From NCBI RefSeq assembly GCF_005281615.1, contig NZ_SZZM01000002.1:62001-126000 (forward strand): a stretch of DNA of 64,000 nt. Direction: 5' to 3'. Made by a program: the position numbers and the translations under genes. The notes below the pieces were generated by a model. It was given only the letters and a program-made list of their open reading frames with translations, was not told the DNA's origin and ran no database searches. The number at the start of each line of letters is the position of its first letter. Position 1 is the first letter of the stretch. Origin of the DNA: Rhodoligotrophos defluvii (GTDB taxonomy: Bacteria > Pseudomonadota > Alphaproteobacteria > Rhizobiales > Im1). This document shows, in pieces, positions 38,716 through 48,037 of this stretch.

Positions 38716-39717
38716 ATGGATAAATTCATTCTGCGGCCCGAGGACGAGCTGATGCACCAGCCGGACGCCTCGAAGAACTTCAACGAGAGCGTCTATACCA
38801 ACGGCTTCGACGACAAGACCGGTGTGGGCGGCTGGATGCGCCTGGGTAACCGCGTCAATGAAGGTTACGCCGAGCTCTCGGTCTGCCTCTATCTGCCCGA
38901 CGGCCGCATCGCCTGCCAGTTCCAGCGGCCATCCATAACGTCCAACGACAAGTTCGATGCCGGCGGCCTCTCCTACAAGGTAATCGAGCCGTTCAAAAGG
39001 ATCTCCATGACCTATGAGGGCGAGCTCATCATCGTCGAAGACCCGGATGCGCTGCGCGATCCGCAGCCGCTATTCGCCAATGGGCGCCGGCTGCCGGGCC
39101 ATGTAAGCTGGACGCATGAGGCCTCATCGCCCATGCATGGTGGCGAGCCGACCAGCGACGACGTGGTCACCATGTATGGCCGCGACTTCTCGCTCGGCCA
39201 TTTCAATCAGCATGGCCGGGTGCGGGGGCGCATCAAGGTCGGTAACGAGGAGTGGACGATCGATGGCCATGGCTGGCGCGACCATTCCTGGGGTCCGCGC
39301 TATTGGCAGGTGATCTACTTCTATCGCCTGTTCATCGGCAACTTCACCAACGGCGACGGCTTCATGCTGCTCAAGATCGCCGACCGGCAGGGCTATTCAC
39401 GCCGCGTGGGCGTGCTGCTGGTGGATGGCCAGTACGAGGAGATCACCGACCTCGACGTGATGACTGACTGGACTACCGCCAGGGACCCGGCCCGCGTGCG
39501 CCTCGGCGTGCGCACCGCCAGGCGCAAGGCCGTCATCGAGGGCGAGATCCTGAAGCTCGCTCCGCTGCGCAACCGACGCAAGGCCGATGACCAGACATTG
39601 GTGTCGCGTATCGCCGAGGGCCATACTCGCTACACCTGGGACGGGCGCGAAGGTTATGGAATGACCGAGTATATCGAGCGGATCGAGGGCGGACAGCTGG
39701 CTGGCTATCCGCTCTGA
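38716..39717 (+). CDS. DUF7064/AttH-like beta-rich protein
   Basis: A 333-residue protein with start ATG at 38716, 24 bp after the ligase. It is rich in beta strands and contains GHGWRDHSWGPRYWQ near residue 185, a His- and Trp-rich signature of the AttH/CrtC-like lipocalin-type superfamily and the DUF7064/7065 proteins. N-terminal NESVYTNGFDDKTGVGGWMR also fits. Members are linked to isoprenoid or steroid metabolism, but the reaction is unknown. It ends the operon. The call is a fold-level inference. Confidence 0.65.
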   Translation: MDKFILRPEDELMHQPDASKNFNESVYTNGFDDKTGVGGWMRLGNRVNEGYAELSVCLYLPDGRIACQFQRPSITSNDKFDAGGLSYKVIEPFKRISMTYEGELIIVEDPDALRDPQPLFANGRRLPGHVSWTHEASSPMHGGEPTSDDVVTMYGRDFSLGHFNQHGRVRGRIKVGNEEWTIDGHGWRDHSWGPRYWQVIYFYRLFIGNFTNGDGFMLLKIADRQGYSRRVGVLLVDGQYEEITDLDVMTDWTTARDPARVRLGVRTARRKAVIEGEILKLAPLRNRRKADDQTLVSRIAEGHTRYTWDGREGYGMTEYIERIEGGQLAGYPL

Positions 39718-39766
39718 GCTCCGGTTCATTCGGCCGCCCCTCGTGCCTCCGCCGAGCGTATAAAAA

Positions 39767-40141
39767 TCACTTGCCTCGTTGCGAAGACAGCGCAGTAACC
39801 AATGCCCGCTGCAGATCGGCATCGCTGAACGGCTTCTTGAGCACCGGATGCTCCCGTTGCTCCGGCGGCAGCCCGTCTACTCCATAGCCGCTGCTGAACA
39901 CGAACGGTATTCCGCGCTGGCCGAGCACTTCGCACACGGGAAACACTCGCTGGCCGCCCAAGTTGATATCGAGCACGGCAACATCCGCCGCCGCCTGGCG
40001 AGCCAGATCCAGCGCTTTTGCCAGGTGAGCGGCCGAGCCGGCAAGCTCGCAGCCGAGGTCCTCCAGCATGCTTTCAATGAGGAGAGCGACGCTAGCTTCA
40101 TCTTCAACCAGCAGCACACGTTTCCCGCGAAGCTCAGTCAT
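39767..40141 (-). CDS. Single-domain response regulator
   Basis: The start is the ATG at 40141, overlapping the kinase stop by 8 bp, rather than the 43-residue longer start. The 124-residue receiver has the acidic pair VEDE near residue 11, the phosphoacceptor in AVLDINL near residue 54, and Lys in VLKKPF near residue 105. The segment PFVFSSGYG fits the FAT GUY-type receivers that pair with HWE or HisKA_2 kinases in Alphaproteobacteria. No output domain is present, so it acts as a phosphate sink, a shuttle or a protein-protein regulator for its kinase. Confidence 0.92.
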   Translation of the reverse strand: MTELRGKRVLLVEDEASVALLIESMLEDLGCELAGSAAHLAKALDLARQAAADVAVLDINLGGQRVFPVCEVLGQRGIPFVFSSGYGVDGLPPEQREHPVLKKPFSDADLQRALVTALSSQRGK

Positions 40142-42332
40142 GCATAGTCGTCGCGGTCTCCTGGTCGAGCGGAACCCCGATCCGGCACGATGCCCCTTCT
40201 GGATCGAACTTGAGGTCAACGGTCCCGCCCAGGTCTGCTTCAATGCAGCGCGCGAGCAGCCGCATGCCAAACCCCGGGCGCGCGGGCGGTGATACCGGCG
40301 GGCCTCCGGCTTCGAGCCACGTTAGATTTAGCACGGCACCTTTCGCACTCCGTTCGACATCCCACTGAACGGTGAGAATGCCGCCGGGCCGGGACAGCGC
40401 CCCGTACTTGGCCGTGTTGGTGGCAAGCTCGTTGCAAGCCATGGTCATGGCCACGGCAACCCGTGGGCTGAGATCCACCGGCGGGCCACCGATCCGCAGC
40501 CGGTTTGGCAAGCCGACATAGGGCGCAATCACCTCACCGAGCAAATCGGCGAGATTGGCGCCTTGCCAATGGCGGCGCGTTAGCAGGTCGTGGGCGCGCG
40601 ACAGCGCCATCAGCCGTGCTTCCAGTGTCTCGACGAAGTCCTGCGTTCCAGCTGCATGGCGGGCGGTTTGCCGTGTCAGCGCCTGCACGGTGGCCAGCGT
40701 GTTCTTCACCCGGTGGTTGAGCTCATCGATCAGCACTTTCTGGCGCATCTCGGCCTTCTTGCGCTCGCTGATGTCCACCAGCATGTTGATCGCGCCGACG
40801 ACTTTGCCGTCCGCGTCCAGCAAGGGCGTCGGATAGGGCAGGAACGGCACGCGCGTGCCGTCGGGCCGCTCCGCCACCGCCTCGACCCCGCGGATCGGCC
40901 GGCCCTCTCTGAGCGAAACCGCCATCGGGCATTGGTCATGCGGCAAGGGCACGCCGTCGGGCGTGTAAAGCCGCCAGGTCACGCACCACTGATCGCTCCC
41001 CAACTTGGGCGTGCGGCCGGAAAGCTCCACAGCGGCTTGATTGTAAAAAGTGATTCGCCCCTCCGCGTCGGTCGTATAGACGGCAGCCGGCAGCGCCTCC
41101 AGCAGTTCGCGCGTGTGTCGTTCGCTTTGCCGTAGCCGTTCATTGGCGATGCGGCGCTCGGTCACGTCCTGCACCACGCGCACGCCGTAACGGAACCGGT
41201 CATTCTCGTCCCGTACGGATGACGAGAAGACATCGACGTGAATGTGCTCGCCATTCTGCCGCACATATCGCTTGTGGATGGCATAGCTGTCGATCTCGCC
41301 GCGAACCTGCTGGCTGTAAAGGGCGGCGTCCTGCTCCACATCATCCGGGTGAGTAAGGTCGAGAAAGCTGCGCTCCAGGAGCTCTTCGCGCGACCAACCC
41401 GAGATCCTGCACAACATCGGGTTGACCCTCAGGAACCGTCCGGTTTCGTCGATTTCGGCAATACCCACGGTTGCAGCGTTATAGGTCGCAGCAAGCCGTT
41501 CCTCGCTTTCCCGGCGGGCCACTTCCGCCTCGTGGAGGTCGGTCACGTCAGTCGTGAAACATCGGGTATTAACGAACTTCCCGTCGATAAACCGGCTGTT
41601 GGACGTAATCAGCACATGCTTGAACGACCCGTCCTTGGCGATCAGTCGCGCTGGGTAGCGATCGAGCTTTCCGCCGCAGGTCAGGCGCTGGAGAATATCC
41701 TCGATTACCGGCCCATCGGCATGGAACTCTGTAATGTTGCGGCCGACATACTCCTCCGCAGTATAGCCGAGAAGCTCGAGCTCCGCTCTGTTGGCGCGCA
41801 GGATGGTTCCGTCGCTGCCGACGATATGCAAGCCGATCGCACTGTTCTCGAAGAAGTCCTCCAGATCCTGGCGGCCGCGCTCGATCTCCTGCTCCATGGC
41901 CTTGCGCGCGCTGATGTCCTGGAAGCAGTTGATGGCACCCTGGATCCGGCCGTTGAAGTCCCGCAATGCGCGGATGTTCACCAGCGCAGTGATTCTTGAG
42001 CCATCCGGCCGTTGAACGACCACCTCGAGGTTGCGGGCCGGTTCGCCGGTTCTGATTGCGCGAGCCATCGGCGTCTCGGCATGTGGAAGCCGCCGTCCGT
42101 CGGGATGGAACAGCGCGCAGGCACCGCAGAAACGCTCGCGAGGATCGCCCAGACGCGGTTCGCGCCCCCACAGTGCCACCGCCTCCTGGTTGAAGCGTAC
42201 CAGCATCCCTTCGGTATCGCAGAGATAGACGGCACCCGGTATGGCATCGAGCAGCGCGGGTGCCGCCGCAACCAGCGCTTCGAACTCGGTCAAGACATGT
42301 GTCTCACGGGATAGCCGCTCGACGGTGCTCAT
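40134..42332 (-). CDS. Multi-PAS HWE-family sensor histidine kinase
   Basis: A 732-residue soluble kinase with no transmembrane segment. Four PAS domains are seen: about residues 20-130, 155-270, 285-400 and 410-525, each ending in a short DIS/DVTER-type linker. The HWE/HisKA_2 histidine box is DELNHRVKNTLATVQALTRQ near residue 543, followed by an HATPase region with ACNELATNTAKYGALSRPGG. It phosphorylates a receiver, probably the overlapping single-domain regulator. The stimulus is not evident. PAS domains suggest a ligand, redox state or light, and no flavin-binding (LOV) Cys motif is evident. Confidence 0.93.
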   Translation of the reverse strand: MSTVERLSRETHVLTEFEALVAAAPALLDAIPGAVYLCDTEGMLVRFNQEAVALWGREPRLGDPRERFCGACALFHPDGRRLPHAETPMARAIRTGEPARNLEVVVQRPDGSRITALVNIRALRDFNGRIQGAINCFQDISARKAMEQEIERGRQDLEDFFENSAIGLHIVGSDGTILRANRAELELLGYTAEEYVGRNITEFHADGPVIEDILQRLTCGGKLDRYPARLIAKDGSFKHVLITSNSRFIDGKFVNTRCFTTDVTDLHEAEVARRESEERLAATYNAATVGIAEIDETGRFLRVNPMLCRISGWSREELLERSFLDLTHPDDVEQDAALYSQQVRGEIDSYAIHKRYVRQNGEHIHVDVFSSSVRDENDRFRYGVRVVQDVTERRIANERLRQSERHTRELLEALPAAVYTTDAEGRITFYNQAAVELSGRTPKLGSDQWCVTWRLYTPDGVPLPHDQCPMAVSLREGRPIRGVEAVAERPDGTRVPFLPYPTPLLDADGKVVGAINMLVDISERKKAEMRQKVLIDELNHRVKNTLATVQALTRQTARHAAGTQDFVETLEARLMALSRAHDLLTRRHWQGANLADLLGEVIAPYVGLPNRLRIGGPPVDLSPRVAVAMTMACNELATNTAKYGALSRPGGILTVQWDVERSAKGAVLNLTWLEAGGPPVSPPARPGFGMRLLARCIEADLGGTVDLKFDPEGASCRIGVPLDQETATTMHD

Positions 42333-42588
42333 CTGAGCTTTTGCCCTTCTCTATTCTTCAAGTCTAGCCGTAGGCGGCCACATTTCTGCCCTTGAACGAT
42401 ACCACCGATCTTTTTCACGGTCCTCGGTGAAATTCGGCCAGCCGGCACACGCACATGCTGCCTCTATTTGATGGCGCATCAAACGTATTTACAACTTTTG
42501 ATTGCAGATCGAGTCCTGGCTCCATTCACCCGAAATTGGAAAATAGCTTTGGCCCTGGGATAGTTCCGAATTCATGTTGGGTATGGCC

Positions 42589-45500
42589 TTACGCGAAGAA
42601 GCCGACCACCTGGAGCACCAGGTCCACGCGTTCCTCCGCCGGGCTGGCCAGCCGAGCCACAAGCCGGGTGTTCCGCAGCCGACAGGGCAAGCCGTGCGCT
42701 TCGAGCCGGCCTACTGCTTCAGCAGCGCCGGCCTCCTGTTGAAAGGTCAGCGCGATCGCGCGCGGGCCGGCATTGATCTTGGTGATCCCGGCCTGCCGGC
42801 AGGCTTGCCTGATCCTTGCTGACGCGAGCAGGTGCTTGGCCTCCAGCGGCGGCGGGCCGAACCGGTCCTCCATCTCTTCACTAAACGCTTCGATCGAGGC
42901 CTCGTCCGGCAACTTGGCCAGCCGGCCATAGAGCTCGAGCCGCACCGCCTCGTCCGCGACGTAATCTTCCGGAATCCGGCCGGAGGCCTCCAGATTGACC
43001 TCCGGTACGTAATCATCGCTCACCTGTTCGCCGTTGGCCATTTGTACCGCCCTCTGCAGCAGATGCCGGTACAACCCAGGGCCGACCAGCTTGAGATGGC
43101 CAGCCTGCGCCTCGCCGAAGAGAGCGCCGGCGCCACGCAGATCCAGATCGCGCGCGCTGATCTCGAAGCCGCCACCGAGCCCGCTCACCTCCTGCAGGGT
43201 TTGAAGGCGCTTGCGCGCTGCAGCCGATCTCTGGGTGTTCGGGTCGGCCAGCAAGTAGAAGTAGCCCCGTCGCGCAGCGCGCCCCACCCGGCCGCGCAGC
43301 TGATGCAGCTGGGCAAGGCCAAAACGCTCCGGCCGCCAGACAAGCATCGTGTTGGCACGCGGCAGGTCGAGGCCGCTCTCGATGATGTTGGTGGCCAGCA
43401 GCACGTCGGCCTCGCCTCCTGCGAAGCGCATCATGATCTCGTCGATCTCGGCGCCCGGCAGCTTGCCGTGAAGCGTCACAACCCGCAGCTCCGGCACGAG
43501 CCGCGCCAGCCGCTCCTGCCATTGGTCTATGTCCTCCACGCGCGGGCACACCACGAAGCTTTGGCCGCCGCGTCGCCATTCATAGAGCAGAGCCGAACGG
43601 ACGGCCTCGTCGTCCAGCGCCGCAGCCACCGTGCGCACCGGCAGCCGCCGGGCCGGCGGCGTGGCGATTACGCTCACGCTCCTGAGCCCCGCCCCGGCAA
43701 GCTGCATCGTGCGGGGAATAGGCGTTGCGGTCAGGGTCAGCACATGGGCATCTCCTGCCAGCGCCCTCAGCTTTGCCTTCTGCCGGGCGCCGAAGCGCTG
43801 CTCTTCGTCGATGACGAGCAAGCCGAGTTCCTTGAACGAGATGCCCTTCTGCGCCAGCGCATGGGTGCCGATCACCAAGCGAACAGACCCATTCGCCAGA
43901 CCTTTTTTCACCCTGCGCTGCTCCGCAGCCGGAACGAAGCGTGAGAGATGCCCGATCTCGATGCCAAAACCGGCGAACCGGCGCCCGAACGTCTCCACAT
44001 GTTGGCGCGCAAGCACCGTGGTGGGCACCGCCACCGCCACTTGCTTCCCGCTGAGCACGGCCGCAGCCGCGGCACGCAGCGCAACCTCCGTCTTGCCGAA
44101 GCCTACATCCCCGCACACCAGCCGGTCCATGGGCGAGCCCGACACCAGGTCTGCCAGCACGTCTTCGGCAGCCTGCGCTTGGTCGGGCGTCGGGAAATGG
44201 GGAAAACGGGCCACGAACCGCTCATACTCCGCCACTGGTGGCCGAAGCCTCGGCGCCGATCTCGCCTTGCGCTCCCGGGCAAGCGCAATCAGATTGCGGG
44301 CCGCGCCTTCGATCTCCGCCACGAGCGTGGCGTGGCGCCTCGCCCACGAACGGCCATCCGCCCGGTCGAGCTTGATGTCCGCATCCGCCCCATATTTCCA
44401 GATGAGCGCCAGTTCTTCCACAGGCAGCATCACCGCCGTATCGTCCGCAAACGAAAGCCGTACCAGGTCCTGCCGGGCAAGTGCCGGCGTCGTGATCGTG
44501 TCGAGCCCCTCCAGCACGGCTGCACCGCGTTCCAGATGGATCACCATGTCGCCAGGCCGCAGCACATCATCCGCCGCTCCAAGCTCTCGGTCGCGCCAGC
44601 CGAGCGGCGCCTCGTGCTCGGCGCGGCTGCCGAGAATATCGGCAGCCGCAATGACGGCGATCCGCTGCGACGACAGGACGAAACCCGCGTCGAAGTCAAC
44701 CTGAATGCTGACGAGGCGGGGCACTTCGCTTGCCAGCACGTCGTGCCAACTTGCAAGACGCGCGATCGGCACGCCCGCCAGCTGCCCAATGCGACGCTCG
44801 ACACGCTTGAGATCACGCTCATTCGCCGCGGTCAGCACAACTCGGCGGCCCTGCCCCAGCTGATCTTCGATGAAAGCCCGCAGCGCGTGTCCCGGAGCGC
44901 TCTGTGCCATGAATTTCGGCACGCTGCTCTCGCCCTCAGGCTCCGCATCGCCTAGGCCGAGGAGCGGACGTTCCGCCAAAGCCGCATGCCACTCCTCCTC
45001 ATCCAGAAAGGTAATCTCCGGCAGCCCCGGTGAGGCCGGACTTGCCCGGCGGAGAGCCGTCAGCTCCCTCTCGCTCTCGCGCGCCTCCCGCACCTGCCGC
45101 AGCCAGGCTGCCGCTCTCTGATCGATCTTGCCATCTCGGATCAGGGCGCTCCGCGGTAGGTAGTCGAACAGGCTGGCACCCATTGGCGCTGCATCGCTTG
45201 CTTGGCTGTTCCTCAGCACGAACAGTTCTGAGGCAGGGTCGAGCACCACCGCGTCAAGATCACCCCCTGTGCGCTGCGTCGCGGGGTCATAGCTCTGAAT
45301 GCTCGTGATACGACCGCCCTGATGCCCGATCCGCACCGGACCCAACGCCCCTGCTGGAAACACGTCAAGCATCTGGCCTTGGATGGCCACCTCGCCAGGT
45401 TCGTCCACGAGAACGTCCACGACATAGCCGGCCCGCTCGAAGAACGTCCTGAGTTGGTCGTCCGCGATGCGATCACCGAGCCGCACCGCCAAACTCGCTC

Positions 45501-45888
45501 CAGCCCAGGCGTGGCGGGGTGGTACCCGCTGCAAGGCGGCATCTGCGGAGGCGAGGACCAGCGGTTTGTCGATGTTGTCGGCGAGACGCCGCAGCACGGA
45601 CGCGCGCCGGCCGGTGACCGTGCGGGATGGCAATGCACCGTCATACGGCAAAACATCCCACCGGGGCAGCACCAGCGGCTCGCATGTTGCATCGAGGGCG
45701 TGCAGCACTGCACCCAAACGCTCCGCCCGCCGCTCGTCCACCGACAGCACCAGCACGCCGCCCGGATCGGCTCGGTGCCAAGCCGCAAGGATGAACACCG
45801 CGATGGCCCCGAGGGGGGAGGATGACGAGACCCCGTCCGGTAACGCTGAGGGGGATGATACTCTCGCGTGCAGGCCTGCCTGTTTCAT
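42589..45888 (-). CDS. Mfd-like transcription-repair coupling helicase (divergent paralogue?)
   Basis: Start at the ATG at 45888 (MKQAGLHARV), or a TTG at 45903. The product is about 1,099 residues. N-terminal UvrB-like region with LVLPRWDVLPYDGALPS, a CarD-like RNA polymerase-interaction region (PGDMVIHLERGAAVLEGL near residue 475), then RecG-like helicase: VCGDVGFGKTEVALR, VIDEEQRFGARQKAKL, LTATPIPRT, LLATNIIESGLDLP, QLHQLRGRVGR and the TRCF C-terminus. It is shorter than typical Mfd (about 1,150 or more). Compared with alphaproteobacterial Mfd I remember, key segments differ, for example GEAQAGHLKLVGPGLY. The usual recG and sdhE neighbours are missing. It may be a second copy. Confidence 0.8.
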   Translation of the reverse strand: MKQAGLHARVSSPSALPDGVSSSSPLGAIAVFILAAWHRADPGGVLVLSVDERRAERLGAVLHALDATCEPLVLPRWDVLPYDGALPSRTVTGRRASVLRRLADNIDKPLVLASADAALQRVPPRHAWAGASLAVRLGDRIADDQLRTFFERAGYVVDVLVDEPGEVAIQGQMLDVFPAGALGPVRIGHQGGRITSIQSYDPATQRTGGDLDAVVLDPASELFVLRNSQASDAAPMGASLFDYLPRSALIRDGKIDQRAAAWLRQVREARESERELTALRRASPASPGLPEITFLDEEEWHAALAERPLLGLGDAEPEGESSVPKFMAQSAPGHALRAFIEDQLGQGRRVVLTAANERDLKRVERRIGQLAGVPIARLASWHDVLASEVPRLVSIQVDFDAGFVLSSQRIAVIAAADILGSRAEHEAPLGWRDRELGAADDVLRPGDMVIHLERGAAVLEGLDTITTPALARQDLVRLSFADDTAVMLPVEELALIWKYGADADIKLDRADGRSWARRHATLVAEIEGAARNLIALARERKARSAPRLRPPVAEYERFVARFPHFPTPDQAQAAEDVLADLVSGSPMDRLVCGDVGFGKTEVALRAAAAAVLSGKQVAVAVPTTVLARQHVETFGRRFAGFGIEIGHLSRFVPAAEQRRVKKGLANGSVRLVIGTHALAQKGISFKELGLLVIDEEQRFGARQKAKLRALAGDAHVLTLTATPIPRTMQLAGAGLRSVSVIATPPARRLPVRTVAAALDDEAVRSALLYEWRRGGQSFVVCPRVEDIDQWQERLARLVPELRVVTLHGKLPGAEIDEIMMRFAGGEADVLLATNIIESGLDLPRANTMLVWRPERFGLAQLHQLRGRVGRAARRGYFYLLADPNTQRSAAARKRLQTLQEVSGLGGGFEISARDLDLRGAGALFGEAQAGHLKLVGPGLYRHLLQRAVQMANGEQVSDDYVPEVNLEASGRIPEDYVADEAVRLELYGRLAKLPDEASIEAFSEEMEDRFGPPPLEAKHLLASARIRQACRQAGITKINAGPRAIALTFQQEAGAAEAVGRLEAHGLPCRLRNTRLVARLASPAEERVDLVLQVVGFFA

Positions 45889-45979
45889 CGGCCGCGGCCG
45901 CAAAGCTGGAGAACATGGCGGCGCTGGCTGCGACTAAAGTCCATTCAAAGTACCCGGAAACCAGAAGAAATGAAACATG

Positions 45980-46002
45980 GCGGACCTGCTGGCTCGGTCC
46001 GC
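45980..46002. promoter_or_regulatory. Inverted repeat in the mfd-like / MBL divergent region
   Basis: A perfect 7-bp stem GCGGACC / GGTCCGC with a 9-base spacer lies in the 219-bp gap between the divergent Mfd-like and MBL-fold genes. It could be an operator; nothing else marks this region. Confidence 0.25.
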
Positions 46003-46107
46003 AGAGAACCCACTGCCGGCTCCAGGGTTCCAACAGCCACCAGGCTGGAACTGGGTCTTGGCCTAGGGGTTAAGTCCTTGCCGGTTCACCCAGCAGGACG
46101 AAATCCG

Positions 46108-47010
46108 ATGGCAGAGCAAATCCCGCTGTCGCCCGCAGTGTCCGCCCTCGACCCCGAGCTTGATGCGGCGAGGAACGACCATACCCACGAGATCGCGCCG
46201 GATCTGGCCTATCGTCGGCTCGGGATGGTCAATGTCATCTTTTACGGACAGCCTCATTGCGGCAACAGGCTTTGGGTGCTGATCGATGCCGGCTTGCTTG
46301 GAACCAAAGGTCTCATCAAGAGCGCCGCCGCGGACCGCTTCGGCCGGGATGCCAGACCAGCGGCGATCATCCTCACGCACGGCCATTTCGACCATGTCGG
46401 TGTGGTGGAAGACCTGGCGACCGAGTGGGACGCCCCGGTCTATGCGCATCCGCTCGAGCACCCCTATCTCGACGGACGGGCCGCCTATCCGCCCGGCGAC
46501 CCCACGGTCGGTGGCGGCGCCATAGCCACGCTCGCCCGGTTCTACCCGCGCGGCCCCGTGGATCTCGGCTATCGGCTCCGCGACCTGCCGGCCGATGGCG
46601 CCGTGCCTCATATGCCGGGTTGGCGTTGGATCCACACGCCTGGCCATAGCGTCGGGCACGTATCGTTGTGGCGCGACAGCGACCGCATCCTCATCGCCGG
46701 CGACGCCTTCGTCACCACGAACCAGGAATCCGCCTATGCGGTGGTCGTGCAAAGCCCAGAGATGCATGGGCCGCCGATGTATTTCACCACCGAGTGGGAT
46801 AAGGCTGCACAATCGGTCAATGAACTCGCCGCGCTGGAACCCGAGCTCGTGATCGCCGGCCATGGCCAGCCGATGCAAGGCCCGGAAATGCGGCGGGCAC
46901 TCAAGCGTCTCGCCCAGCAGTTCCAGCGCATAGCGGTGCCGGAACAGGGCCGCTATCTCGCACACCCCGCTCGGGCAGAGGATGGCAGTGCCTATTGCAG
47001 CGTCATCTGA
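46108..47010 (+). CDS. Metallo-beta-lactamase-fold hydrolase
   Basis: The start is the ATG at 46108 ([11 protein letters not shown]); an AGGA lies upstream. The 300-residue protein has the MBL metal motif [13 protein letters not shown] near residue 92 (HxHxDH), the third His in [13 protein letters not shown], the Asp in [10 protein letters not shown], and the final His in VIAGHGQPM. The PGHSVGHVS and AGDAF layout resembles glyoxalase II-like or lactonase-like hydrolases. There is no signal peptide. It is followed by a thioredoxin-reductase-like gene 35 bp later, probably in an operon. The substrate is unknown. Confidence 0.9.
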   Translation: MAEQIPLSPAVSALDPELDAARNDHTHEIAPDLAYRRLGMVNVIFYGQPHCGNRLWVLIDAGLLGTKGLIKSAAADRFGRDARPAAIILTHGHFDHVGVVEDLATEWDAPVYAHPLEHPYLDGRAAYPPGDPTVGGGAIATLARFYPRGPVDLGYRLRDLPADGAVPHMPGWRWIHTPGHSVGHVSLWRDSDRILIAGDAFVTTNQESAYAVVVQSPEMHGPPMYFTTEWDKAAQSVNELAALEPELVIAGHGQPMQGPEMRRALKRLAQQFQRIAVPEQGRYLAHPARAEDGSAYCSVI

Positions 47011-47045
47011 GCCGACAGCGTCAAATCTTGCCGGAGGGTAGGCTT

Positions 47046-47957
47046 TTGGTATCGGAAAGGCCGCTCGACTGCCTTGTCATCGGCGCAGGCCCGGCAGGCC
47101 TCACCGCAGCCATTTATCTCGCGCGCTACCGCCGCCGTTTTCTCGTGCTTGACTCCGGCGCAAGCCGGGCAAGCCTCATTCCCATCTCCCACAACGTGCC
47201 CGGCTTCCCCGACGGGATCCCGGGACGCGATCTGCTGACCCGCCTGCACCGCCAAGCGCAACGCTATGGCAGCGACCTGCGCCACGGCACCGTCGCGGAC
47301 CTGTCCCGCCAGGGGGATGGCACCTTCTTGGCTCGCACCGATGATGACCGGGAGATCACCGCCAGGACGGTGCTCATTGCCACCGGCATTGTCGACAACC
47401 AGCCAGACCTGCCTAGCCTTCGCCGTCTGATCGAGGAGGGCCATGTCCGTCTGTGTCCGGTTTGCGACGGCTACGAAGTGATGGGCAAGAGCGTGGCGGT
47501 GCTTGGGCCTATGAGCCAGGCGGTGAAGAAGGCCCTCTTTCTGCGCACCTTCACCGAAAAGCTCACCGTCTTGGCGCTCGGGCCCGACTGCACCGGAACG
47601 GAAGAGGAGCGATTGAACCTGCACAAAGCCGGCATCCGCTGCGACTTCAGGCCGGTGACCGACCTTCTCGTCGAAGGCGACGAGATCACCGCCGTCCTGG
47701 ACGATGGCCGCCGTCACCAGATCGAGGTGCTCTATCCCGCTCTCGGCGCCGAGGTTCGCACCAGCCTCGCCCTCGCCTTGGGCGCCACCTGCAACGAGAG
47801 CGGCTGCCTGATCGCCGATCCGCACCAGCAGACCTCGGTGCCGGGACTCTACGCGGCAGGAGATATCGTCAACGAGTTGAACCAGATCGCGGTCGCCTTC
47901 GGTCACGCCGCCATAGCCGCAACTGCCATTCACAACGCGCTCGCCGGACGCTTCTAG
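47046..47957 (+). CDS. Thioredoxin-reductase-like FAD/NAD(P) oxidoreductase
   Basis: The start is a TTG at 47046 with GGAGGG upstream; the earlier ATG at 46995 would overlap the MBL gene. The 303-residue protein has the FAD fingerprint [19 protein letters not shown], the redox pair in [13 protein letters not shown] near residue 135, a second nucleotide-binding region [15 protein letters not shown] that lacks the normal GxGxxG, and the C-terminal FAD motif [10 protein letters not shown] near residue 275. It should reduce a disulfide or other acceptor with NAD(P)H. The degenerate NAD(P) motif makes its coenzyme uncertain and argues against canonical TrxB. Confidence 0.87.
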   Translation: MVSERPLDCLVIGAGPAGLTAAIYLARYRRRFLVLDSGASRASLIPISHNVPGFPDGIPGRDLLTRLHRQAQRYGSDLRHGTVADLSRQGDGTFLARTDDDREITARTVLIATGIVDNQPDLPSLRRLIEEGHVRLCPVCDGYEVMGKSVAVLGPMSQAVKKALFLRTFTEKLTVLALGPDCTGTEEERLNLHKAGIRCDFRPVTDLLVEGDEITAVLDDGRRHQIEVLYPALGAEVRTSLALALGATCNESGCLIADPHQQTSVPGLYAAGDIVNELNQIAVAFGHAAIAATAIHNALAGRF

Positions 47958-48037
47958 CGCGGCGACAGAGGTTGTTCCGAGCAGTTGCGTCCCTCATACT
48001 CCACAATCACTCAGCCGGCCCGACCTGGAGATCCACC

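Noticed and set aside
42333..42588. EcfG-type promoter upstream of the HWE kinase
   Set aside because: A GGAAC is present on the minus strand but no GTT follows at the needed spacing; I see no other feature in this AT-richer gap.
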